DNA of 64,000 nt, from NCBI RefSeq assembly GCF_038024875.1, contig NZ_CP136136.1:1178001-1242000 (forward strand). The letters run 5' to 3'. The translations under genes and the position numbers were made by a program. The notes beneath the pieces are model-generated. The model worked only from the letters and a program-made list of their open reading frames with translations. It was not told the origin of the DNA and did not search any database. This DNA is from Gordonia rubripertincta (lineage in GTDB: Bacteria > Actinomycetota > Actinomycetes > Mycobacteriales > Mycobacteriaceae). This document shows positions 52,435-59,923 of this stretch, one piece after another. Position 1 is the stretch's first letter. Each line of letters starts with the position of its first letter.

Positions 52435-52456
52435 GCCACCCACCACGCCGGGTTCG

Positions 52457-53392
52457 TCACAGGCGTGGTTCGCCGACCCACTGCGGCACCACCGGCCCCG
52501 GCGCGCGGGCGTCTGCATCAGCGGCCATCGCCAGAACCACCCCGCGATCGGCCAGCCACTGTGCCGGATCGACGTTGACTCCCGTCGGGTCGAGAACCTC
52601 GAAATGCAGATGCGGGCCGGTCGAGACCCCACGGTTGCCCACTGTGGCGATCGATTGGCCCATCCGTACTCGCGCGCCCTGCTCGAGCAGATTCTCGTCG
52701 TTGTGGCCGTAGGTGGTGATCGTGCCGTCATCGTGCCGGATCCGCATCCACAACCCGAACCCCTCGGCAGGTCCGGAGGTGATGACCTCCCCGTCAGCTA
52801 CCGCGACAATGGGCGCGCCCAGATCATTGCCGATATCAATGCCCTGATGGCCCCGTCCGTCACCGAAGGTGGACGTGATCTCGCCCGCAGTCGGCGCCAC
52901 CGCACCGCCACTACCGGGCAGCAGCGGTGTCGGCGTTCCGGGTTCCTGCGGCTGGGGGCCATGCGGCTCGTTCGGATCGTGCGGCACGATTGCGGCGATC
53001 AGGGTGGCTACCAGCCGAGCCAGCGGTAACGCGTCGATGATCCGGAACCCGTCTATCGGATCAATGAGCGAAAACGTGCCGAAGCACTGCAGTGCGGCTG
53101 CACTGCCCGCATCGCCGACGCTGCCCGACTGGGCCTGAGCGCCCAGGCAGGACGCCGTCTGCGTGATCGGCTTCCCCAAATTCGCAGCCGCGGCACCACC
53201 CAAAGCGGCCTTCACCGAGTCCTGCACGATCGCGATCAGCTCCCCGGCCACATGTCCATCGGTCGAGGCCGCCGCCGGTGCGGTGGCAATCACAGGCGCA
53301 ACACCCACACACACCGCCGCTGCCACCCCCAGCGCTTTGGGGCCCCACTGCTGCCCCGCCTTGACCCGTAGCGATGTCAACACCATCTGCAT
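52457..53392 (-). CDS. Secreted M23-family peptidase (LytM-like)
   Basis: 311 residues from ATG 53392 (ATG 53386 possible). A signal peptide (GVAAAVCVGVAPVIATAPAA) leads to a Pro-rich linker (EPHGPQPQEPGTPTPLLPGS) and a C-terminal M23 domain. Zinc ligands are in GRGHQGIDIGNDLG and STGPHLHFEV. It hydrolyses peptide cross-links in cell wall. Convergent with csoR and divergent from the DUF305 gene across the operator at 53585, so it may belong to the copper regulon and remodel the envelope. Confidence 0.85.
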   Translation of the reverse strand: MQMVLTSLRVKAGQQWGPKALGVAAAVCVGVAPVIATAPAAASTDGHVAGELIAIVQDSVKAALGGAAAANLGKPITQTASCLGAQAQSGSVGDAGSAAALQCFGTFSLIDPIDGFRIIDALPLARLVATLIAAIVPHDPNEPHGPQPQEPGTPTPLLPGSGGAVAPTAGEITSTFGDGRGHQGIDIGNDLGAPIVAVADGEVITSGPAEGFGLWMRIRHDDGTITTYGHNDENLLEQGARVRMGQSIATVGNRGVSTGPHLHFEVLDPTGVNVDPAQWLADRGVVLAMAADADARAPGPVVPQWVGEPRL

Positions 53393-53584
53393 GCGGTCGG
53401 ACCTTTCCCGCGGACGTCGTAGACCCACGCACGAGTGCCATGCGTGTACCCGCGAGATCACACCACAAGTCACTTGTGCACCACCAGTCACACGCGGCTC
53501 CACTACGAAGCGAACTAATCGGGCATTGGTGGCTTTGTTTGCGCAGTTCACCGCCCGTTTTGTGGGTGCGGGCAGGCGACTAAC

Positions 53585-53601
53585 TACTATCGGTGTTAGT
53601 A
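53585..53601. promoter_or_regulatory. BlaI/CopY-type operator, site 4
   Basis: TACTATCGGTGTTAGTA lies in the 268-bp divergent region between the M23 peptidase and the DUF305 lipoprotein, 60 bp before the latter. The flanking C and G extend the arms to CTACTA/TAGTAG. Confidence 0.7.
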
Positions 53602-53660
53602 GAATTGTTATCGAAGCGCCGCCGGGCGGTGGCGAAGTATCACTCTTGAGGAGGAGATCG

Positions 53661-54314
53661 ATGAGAGTCACACGAACCGGTGTCGTCGTTGCTGCCGCGG
53701 CGGCTGTTCTGACAGTGGTGGCCGCGTGTTCGGACACCTCGACTGAGGATCATTCCTCGATGTCGGGGATGGGTACCAGCACGGTCAGTACCGAATCGTC
53801 AGCGGCGGCCTCTGCCGAACACAACAGCGCGGACATCTCGTTCGCCCAGCAGATGATCCCGCACCACACCCAGGCGATCATGATGAGCGACATCCTGTTG
53901 GAGAAGGACAACATCAACCCCCAGGTCGTCAGTCTGGCCCAGCAGATCAAAGACGCTCAGCAGCCTGAGATCGAGCAGATGCAGTCGTGGCTGAAGCAAT
54001 GGGGAGCCCCACTCGAGGGCCAGGGACACAACATGGACATGGGTACGTCGATGGCGCCGGGTTCCTCCCCGATGCCGTCGATGATGGGCATGATGTCGCC
54101 AGAACAGATGCAGCAGCTACGCGACGCGCAAGGAGCCGAGGCGTCGCGCCTGTTCCTGACGCAGATGATCGAACACCATCGCGGCGCCATCGCCATGGCC
54201 AAGACCGAGATTCAAGACGGCCAATCGCCCGAGGCGATCGCTCTGGCACGTCAGATCGTCACTGATCAGGAGAGCGAAATTGCGAGGATGCAGCAGCTTC
54301 TCAACAACCCCTAG
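53661..54314 (+). CDS. DUF305 lipoprotein of the copper locus
   Basis: 217 residues from ATG 53661 with GAGGAG upstream. The signal peptide ends in the lipobox VVAACSD. The DUF305 domain has its two hallmark motifs, FAQQMIPHHTQAIMMSD and FLTQMIEHHRGAIAMA, and a Met-rich linker (MPSMMGMMSPEQMQQL). Paired His and many Met residues suit extracytoplasmic copper binding. DUF305 proteins are often copper induced. A BlaI-type operator precedes it. Confidence 0.87.
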   Translation: MRVTRTGVVVAAAAAVLTVVAACSDTSTEDHSSMSGMGTSTVSTESSAAASAEHNSADISFAQQMIPHHTQAIMMSDILLEKDNINPQVVSLAQQIKDAQQPEIEQMQSWLKQWGAPLEGQGHNMDMGTSMAPGSSPMPSMMGMMSPEQMQQLRDAQGAEASRLFLTQMIEHHRGAIAMAKTEIQDGQSPEAIALARQIVTDQESEIARMQQLLNNP

Positions 54315-54342
54315 CGGTCGGACCTGCCCGGGTCGGTCTCGG

Positions 54343-55293
54343 CTACACACACATCGCGATCACCATCGCCGAGACGACACCGGACACCGCTAGCGTGGTC
54401 GGCACCGCCACCACACCAGCCACCGCCGCGGCAGCACCCACATGATGACGTCGCGACCGGCACCGGTGACCGGAGTCCAAGCGGCTCAACCGAGGCCCCA
54501 CCGACGACGAATCGCTGATCGACAACACACCCACCGGGCCCGCTACAGGTCCCGAACGGGCCAACGTTCCCAACGCCGAGCAGACCGCCCGCGCACCCAC
54601 CAGCTGGGCCGCGCGGGCATCGGCGGCTTGCTCGACCAAGCCGGCGACCTCACGGCCCGCGCGGCTGAACAACGGAATCAGCGGGAACGCACGCCCGAGA
54701 GCGCGGGCCGCCAACACCACGGTGTGATGACGTTGCCGCCGGTGTGCGCGCTCATGAGCAACGACGGCATCGAGTTCCTCACCGGACAACGCCGCCTGCA
54801 ACCCGGTCGTGGCGGCAATGCCGGCATCCTTGCCCGGCAGACAAAACGCCATCGGCCGCCCGTCGGCGAGCCACCACACATCGGGATAGCGCTCACTGCG
54901 GGCGCCCACCAACCGCAACGACTGAAGATACTCCTCACGAGCACCACGCATCCGCACCGCCGATCGCACCGCGATCGTCACCGCTCGGACAATCGCTGCC
55001 ACGGTCACCACCGCCAGCACGCCACCAGAGATCGCTTCCACCCGCGGGGATGCGCCGTGTGACAACACCCGCAGACACGACACCACCTCAGACAACGAAT
55101 GGATGCCGAAATGACCGGGAACCGCCAGCGTCACAACAGCTCCCACCCACAACAACGCAAACACGACCTGCGCGGCCGGCCAGGCCACCAACACCCAACG
55201 AGCATCGATACGGCCCTGCACCCGAACCATCCATCGAGGCCACAGCCAGCCCAGCACACCTGCGGCAACAACTAGCACCACCGCTGCACTCAT
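54343..55293 (-). CDS. M56-family membrane metalloprotease (BlaR1-like)
   Basis: 316 residues from ATG 55293. Helices lie at the N-terminus (AAVVLVVAAGVLGWLWP), near residues 38-60, 88-110 and at the C-terminus. The zinc motif is VVAHERAHRRQ (HExxH variant with Glu-Arg-Ala-His). M56 proteases such as BlaR1 cleave BlaI-type repressors. There is no penicillin-binding domain, so it may respond to another signal. A BlaI-type operator lies ~170 bp upstream, and the repressor gene is 31 kb away. Confidence 0.85.
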   Translation of the reverse strand: MSAAVVLVVAAGVLGWLWPRWMVRVQGRIDARWVLVAWPAAQVVFALLWVGAVVTLAVPGHFGIHSLSEVVSCLRVLSHGASPRVEAISGGVLAVVTVAAIVRAVTIAVRSAVRMRGAREEYLQSLRLVGARSERYPDVWWLADGRPMAFCLPGKDAGIAATTGLQAALSGEELDAVVAHERAHRRQRHHTVVLAARALGRAFPLIPLFSRAGREVAGLVEQAADARAAQLVGARAVCSALGTLARSGPVAGPVGVLSISDSSSVGPRLSRLDSGHRCRSRRHHVGAAAAVAGVVAVPTTLAVSGVVSAMVIAMCV

Positions 55294-55458
55294 GGATGCT
55301 CACCCATCGTTCGCCTCGATCCTCGACGCCCGCCGTCGTGCTCGCTGAGACCCACGCTCAATACACCTTCCCGGCGGTCCGCCACCTGCACCACCAGCCA
55401 GTATGCCCCAGGGGCTCGTCCGTGACGCCGCAACTCCAGCACCCACCGCGCCGCCAAT

Positions 55459-55475
55459 TACTAGGCCCTATAGTA
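55459..55475. promoter_or_regulatory. BlaI/CopY-type operator, site 5
   Basis: TACTAGGCCCTATAGTA has perfect TACTA/TAGTA arms. It lies between the M56 protease gene (start 55293, minus) and the small gene starting at 55529 (plus), so it may control both. Confidence 0.7.
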
Positions 55476-55528
55476 GTTAGATGACGCGGGTTGACCCAGC
55501 CTGCGCGTACTAGTTCGAGGGATGCGCT

Positions 55529-55846
55529 GTGACCGAGAACCCGAGGGGGACGCACTCGCCCCCGGACGACCACCGTCGTCAGTATCTGCATGCCATGCGC
55601 GACGTCTACCGGGCACCCACGCCATACTCGGCCCACCAGTTCTTCCACCGCGCCCATCACTTCAGCGTCACCTCGAACCGACGCCGCCACCTCGCCGCAC
55701 ACATCGGTCTCGTCCGCCACCTCGCTGCGATCGGCGACCTCGCCGGGGCGCGTCACCACCTCGGTACCGTCCTTGCCTCCCTCGTCCTCCAAAGACATTG
55801 CGGCCAACAACCTTCGCAGGCTTCCACTCCCATCCAGATGTCGTGA
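55529..55846 (+). CDS. Small His/Arg-rich hypothetical protein
   Basis: 105 residues from GTG 55529. Codon third positions are strongly GC, as in real genes here, while the overlapping minus frame is less convincing. Many His (RHLAAHIGLVRHL; GARHHLG) and Arg residues; mainly helical. No family recognised. Located just after a BlaI-type operator and before a CsoR-type one, so copper control is possible. Confidence 0.5.
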   Translation: MTENPRGTHSPPDDHRRQYLHAMRDVYRAPTPYSAHQFFHRAHHFSVTSNRRRHLAAHIGLVRHLAAIGDLAGARHHLGTVLASLVLQRHCGQQPSQASTPIQMS

Positions 55847-55851
55847 CCACG

Positions 55852-55868
55852 ACACCCCCAGGGGGTCA
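55852..55868. promoter_or_regulatory. CsoR-type operator, site 3
   Basis: ACACCCCCAGGGGGTCA contains the perfect 13-bp palindrome ACCCCCAGGGGGT (55854-55866). It lies 103 bp upstream of the BNR-repeat lipoprotein gene. The outer TA/TA bases of the other two sites are not kept. Confidence 0.55.
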
Positions 55869-55970
55869 CGGTGACCCTCTACCCAGTCTCGCCGCTATCG
55901 CCGATCACCCACACCACCCCAGAGACGCCACGCCCGAACTCGGCCCTATCCACACGAAAGTCCTAGCCGC

Positions 55971-56807
55971 TTGCCTGTCTCGAGCCTGTCCATCCGCACT
56001 GTTGCGGTCGTAGTCATCGCCACGCTGACTGTGCTGAGCGGTTGTGCCACCCAGGAACAACCCACATCCCCACCGACGTCGGCAACCTCACCAGAGATAG
56101 TCGCAACACTGACCCCAGAACTCGACCACCTTCACGCCCTGCACATCCGCGCCGACGGCACGATCCTCGCCGGAACTCACACCGGCGTAGTCGCCCTCAC
56201 CGCAGACGGAACCACCAGCCGGGTCGGCGTCTCCGACGACGACTTCATGGGACTGACCGGGGTACCCGGCTCTGATCGGCTCTTCGCCTCCGGCCATCCC
56301 AGCCCGCGGAGCTCGGCACCCAACCCGCTGGGACTCGTCGCCAGCGAAGATGGCGGGCAGACATGGACACCGAGATCGGTGGCCGGCGAAATCGACTTTC
56401 ACGCGCTCGCCACCAACGGACAACTACTCGTAGGCTTCGACGGAATCAACCGCCTGCTCGTATCGACCGACGACGGGACAAGCTGGACCACCGGCGCGTC
56501 CCTGGCCGCAGCAGCACTTGCGATCACCGACCACGGCGTCTGGGCGACCACCCCCGCAGGGCTGCAACACAGCACCGACGACGCCCAGACCTTCACAATC
56601 GTCCCCGATGCGCCGGCCCTAGCCCTCCTGGCGGCCGCACCCGATGGCACGCTCTGGGGCATTGACACCGCCAACACCGTCTGGCGCAGCCCAGACGGCA
56701 CACACTGGGAACAACGCAGCACCATCAGCAGTGTCACCGCGCTGGTCGCCAGAGACGCCGAAACTGCATACGCCGCAAACGGGCAATCGCTATACACGCT
56801 CAGCTAA
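55971..56807 (+). CDS. BNR/sialidase-like repeat lipoprotein
   Basis: 278 residues from TTG 55971. The signal peptide has the lipobox TVLSGC. The rest is a beta-propeller made of BNR-type repeats: LVASEDGGQTWTPRS, LLVSTDDGTSWTTG, LQHSTDDAQTFTIV and VWRSPDGTHWEQRS. Such F510_1955-type proteins are found beside actinobacterial copper genes; no catalytic site is evident, so a binding role is likely. The CsoR-type site upstream supports copper regulation. Confidence 0.75.
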   Translation: MPVSSLSIRTVAVVVIATLTVLSGCATQEQPTSPPTSATSPEIVATLTPELDHLHALHIRADGTILAGTHTGVVALTADGTTSRVGVSDDDFMGLTGVPGSDRLFASGHPSPRSSAPNPLGLVASEDGGQTWTPRSVAGEIDFHALATNGQLLVGFDGINRLLVSTDDGTSWTTGASLAAAALAITDHGVWATTPAGLQHSTDDAQTFTIVPDAPALALLAAAPDGTLWGIDTANTVWRSPDGTHWEQRSTISSVTALVARDAETAYAANGQSLYTLS

Positions 56808-57218
56808 CGGACTCGTGGGGAGCAACGAAGGAAGGAGGCGACTGAGATCCGGAAGAGCGTTTAGATCTCGCCCACTCCTCGCGAGAACCGCCTAGGTCGC
56901 CCGGGCACCCCCTCTGTCAGATCGCCTTGGGCGGGGACGGCCATCGAAGGCCCCGCCAATCGGCTGTCCTGGTAGCTGCATACTGGTAACACTGCATATT
57001 CGTTCACTGCGTGTCCTAGGAAGCGTCGTCGAGATCGAGGTCGATGAGAGCGGCCGCTCCCCTCGGGCGAGCTGTGCGGCCGGACAGTTCTCTGCGGTCG
57101 CCTTCCATCGGCAGGATTCAGATCAGCAGCCGAGATGTTGGATCGCGATCGGTGCGTAACCCCGACCCGCACGACATCCTGTGCGGGTGAAAGTAGTGCC
57201 GGAGCCAGCCGTTCAGCC
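56808..57218. other. 411-bp stretch without a recognised gene
   Basis: No coding frame with convincing codon use and no strong dyad was seen between the copper locus and the unknown gene ending at 57219. It may be the edge of the copper locus. Confidence 0.5.
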
Positions 57219-58373
57219 CTAGACGCGCGAGGAGGCCTTAGGTGAGAACGGCAGCAGCCACCTGCGGGAAGGATTGATGACGTGCCGATCGCGCTGTCGT
57301 ACCGGCAGCTCCACGGTGCGCATCGGGGACCGCTCGCCCTCCTCGACGGCAGCAGTACGGATGACGCGCAGGTTCACGCTGATGTCGGTGAGAGTGCCGT
57401 CGGGGCGCTTCTTCGTCAGCTCGATAACCGTTGTGCGGGCGATGTTCCCCGAGGCGCGGACGGGGCCGGAGATGCAGCTCTGCACCGTAGCGCGATCGAA
57501 GAGGATCAACTTCCCCGGCTGCGCGGTGTAGCGACGCCTGGCCACCGCCCACAGATCGGCGATCGCATGGTAGATCATGGTTGCCACGGCGAGGTCCTGG
57601 TCCGGGAGAGAGCCGGTCATGCTGATGTGGTGCTTCGGGCCGTCTTTGACGCCGGGAGCGGACGGGCCGTGCATGTAGATGAGCAGGCTGCCGTCGTGCA
57701 GGCGCACCTCGTCGCCGTCGGCACTCGTCAGGGTCATCGCGCCGGTGTCGACCCGAACGGTCGTCAGCCCGTGCTTCGCCGCGTTGTATAGGAACGACTC
57801 ATCCAGGAACTGCGTCGCGCTGTATCCGAGCAGCAGCTTGATCCCGTCGACGCACGCTGTGAACTCCTCGTCGGTGGCCCGGATGGATGCGTCGCGCGGA
57901 TCGGTGCCCCCGAGGAAGACCCGAGCGATGTCGGCCTCGTCGAACCCGCTCTCCAGGCTCTTGGCGACCTTGGCTTTGAACTCAGCGAAGTTTGTCGAGG
58001 AGGACATGCCCAGCCACGGGCAGTCCGGCTTCTCGACGTGGGCGTAGAACATGCGCAAGAACATCTCGGCGGCGTGGTGGAAGATCATCACCGCTTCAGT
58101 GGCGATGTAGCGTTCGCGCACGTCGTCGGTGGGCGGCCCTACCGGGTCGAAACCGAGCGATCCGATCTTGCGTGGCGTGGCCAGCATCGCCCCGACCTCC
58201 TCGGTCGGGAGCGTCATCAGCGAGAGCGACTCGATCCGCATCCTTAGAAACTCGGCCGGATCACCGCTGTAGAAGGTAGCGTTCAGTTCCGAGAACAGCT
58301 CAGGGGCCAGCGGCAGGGACTCCGTGGCGTCGCTGCTGGCCTTCTTCTTCCGGGAACGGCTTCTGCTGGACAT
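57219..58373 (-). CDS. Hypothetical protein, 384 residues
   Basis: Starts at ATG 58373 with a basic Ser/Arg/Lys tail (SSRSRSRKKKASS). The body is soluble and mixed alpha/beta; helices include EAVMIFHHAAEMFLRMFYAH and FTACVDGIKLLLGYSATQFL. The region EAVMIFHHAAEMFLRMFY followed by a late NAAKHG resembles HEPN-type helical pairs, but the R-x4-6-H motif is not clear. No family identified. It lies in accessory DNA between the copper locus and the STAND ATPase. Confidence 0.7.
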   Translation of the reverse strand: MSSRSRSRKKKASSDATESLPLAPELFSELNATFYSGDPAEFLRMRIESLSLMTLPTEEVGAMLATPRKIGSLGFDPVGPPTDDVRERYIATEAVMIFHHAAEMFLRMFYAHVEKPDCPWLGMSSSTNFAEFKAKVAKSLESGFDEADIARVFLGGTDPRDASIRATDEEFTACVDGIKLLLGYSATQFLDESFLYNAAKHGLTTVRVDTGAMTLTSADGDEVRLHDGSLLIYMHGPSAPGVKDGPKHHISMTGSLPDQDLAVATMIYHAIADLWAVARRRYTAQPGKLILFDRATVQSCISGPVRASGNIARTTVIELTKKRPDGTLTDISVNLRVIRTAAVEEGERSPMRTVELPVRQRDRHVINPSRRWLLPFSPKASSRV

Positions 58374-58402
58374 TCAGTAATGATGCCCGCAACCAACGAC
58401 AT

Positions 58403-58678
58403 TCAAGACGGTGGTCCGATTTTGGGGCCGTCGGCATCGAAATGCGGCGCGATCTTGTCCGCGAGGTCGACGAGTCGGCCGGCCCGGGTACGGGCTGCGG
58501 TCCGGTTGAGGCAGCGTTGCGAGTCTTGGATGTGCTGGAGTACCACTGCGAGACGCCGTAGGTAGCCGACGCGGGACTGTGCCGATCCTGACCGGACCGC
58601 CGACCGCTTCGAGCTCCGCGAAGGCGAGCGGCCGGGTGTAGAAGCTCGAACATTCCCGATCTCGACTGTGGTGTCATT
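58403..58678 (-). CDS. Possible small protein upstream of the 384-residue gene
   Basis: The frame ending at 58403 has strong third-position GC and helical content (GYLRRLAVVLQHIQDSQRCL; RLVDLADKIAPHFDADG), and its stop is 30 bp before the next gene in the same direction. No good start codon is visible: the open frame reaches 58795 over the opposite gene. It may be a truncated gene. The 5' coordinate is nominal. Confidence 0.3.
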   Translation of the reverse strand, partial: NDTTVEIGNVRASTPGRSPSRSSKRSAVRSGSAQSRVGYLRRLAVVLQHIQDSQRCLNRTAARTRAGRLVDLADKIAPHFDADGPKIGPPS

Positions 58679-58683
58679 GACCC

Positions 58684-59283
58684 GTGGTACTGAGACCGTG
58701 CGAGACTCCTCGAGCTGCTGGCTGGATCGTGAACTCCCATGAGCCGTGGCAGGATCTAGCCGGGTTCGGCGCTCCGGGTTTCGAGACCTACGCACGATTG
58801 CGATTCATGCCTGATCCAGACGGCCAGGATTACGTCGATGATCCGAACGAACCCACTGACCAGGCTAAAGTCGGCCATCTGTGCGAGCTCTTGCGTACTG
58901 CCACCACGACACCGGACGATTGCTACTTTGCGATCTGGGAAGGCTGGCCGGATACCTCTGCGGTTATGCGGCAGAGCGCCCGAATGCGCATCCCCAACCG
59001 GTCCTACTACCTCCTACATGGCCCACTGTCAGACTTCGGCCAATGGGGTGTGCGAGAGACGGGGCACAACCCGGCAGCGTTCGTATGGCCGGCCGACCAC
59101 GCGTGGTGCATCGCCTCCGACGTTGACGACCACTGGGCGATCGTCGGTGCGAATACTCAGACGATCACCGGCCTACTAACCCAAACAGACCTCGACATCG
59201 TCACTGCCGACGCCGACCGTGGCGCCCCCGACCAATACGCCGCACCCACTCGATACTTCACACGACCGCAGGCTTGTCCCTAA
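58684..59283 (+). CDS. Hypothetical protein, 199 residues
   Basis: GTG 58684 is used because the conserved-looking start CETPRAAGWIVNSHEPW precedes an alternative GTG at 58729. The protein is soluble with many Trp and acidic residues: FGAPGFETYARLRFMPDPDG, TPDDCYFAIWEGW, VWPADHAWCIASDVDDHWAI. The last segment resembles proteins of unknown function found in mycobacteria and Rhodococcus. No enzyme motif seen. Confidence 0.65.
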   Translation: MVLRPCETPRAAGWIVNSHEPWQDLAGFGAPGFETYARLRFMPDPDGQDYVDDPNEPTDQAKVGHLCELLRTATTTPDDCYFAIWEGWPDTSAVMRQSARMRIPNRSYYLLHGPLSDFGQWGVRETGHNPAAFVWPADHAWCIASDVDDHWAIVGANTQTITGLLTQTDLDIVTADADRGAPDQYAAPTRYFTRPQACP

Positions 59284-59923
59284 CTGACTCACGCTGGTGT
59301 CTACGTCGGGGTGCAGACGGTCATCGACTGTTGCATCAGATGCATCATTGATTCATTCGATGCATCACGACGCAAAGGACAGCAGGTCAGCGAACCGCAG
59401 CCACCCGGCGATCGACGCAGCCTGGAGCCTCCGACGGCTCGCGGACACCAAGTGGGGCATCGCCGAGAGTCGTTGCCACGGAGTGATTGTCGTGATTGCG
59501 TCCATGCCGACGGATGGTGGACAGCGTGATGCATCAGATGCAATGTGCAGTGCTTGTGATGACATAACGTAAATTATCGGCGATGAACAAGGACGAGTGA
59601 AAACAGATGCGAGTCAGCACCTTTGGGTTCTGACCGTTCCCCCGATGCTAAGCAAAGATCACTACCCTGGGTTGGAGTGGCGCCACGTCAGTGGTTGCCG
59701 CCTGGCTCCCGAGTCCGTTGTCAGCTGGAACTCACACTGGGCGGGTTCTAGTCCGTAACGTACGGACTGAGCCTGTCTAGGCCCGCCCCCTGTTACTCGT
59801 CATACTTCAACACGTCTCGCTACCGGCTTGTGTTGTGCGCCATTGTATTACGTCACCAGTGACGAAACTGATCTTGGATCAAGTAGGTGCATCGGGACTC
59901 GCCTGGTGCCCTCATCCAACTGT
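59284..59923. other. 640-bp non-coding stretch with TGATGCATC repeats and a hairpin
   Basis: TTGCATCAGATGCATCA (59331-59347) and TGATGCATCAGATGCAA (59527-59543) are near-perfect inverse copies 180 bp apart, with a further GATGCATCA at 59360-59368. A stem AGTCCGT/ACGGACT (59750-59768), extended by GGGCGGG/CCCGCCC, may terminate the ATPase gene ending at 59924. No convincing gene. Confidence 0.5.

Noticed and set aside
55358..55855. 165-residue minus-strand frame overlapping the gene at 55529
   Set aside because: The plus frame shows stronger third-position GC, and the minus frame would run through the BlaI-type operator at 55459 and the upstream region of the M56 gene.
59301..59565. Short antitoxin-like genes in either strand of the TGATGCATC region
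   Set aside because: No frame shows a ribbon-helix-helix, Phd or HTH motif, and codon use is poor.
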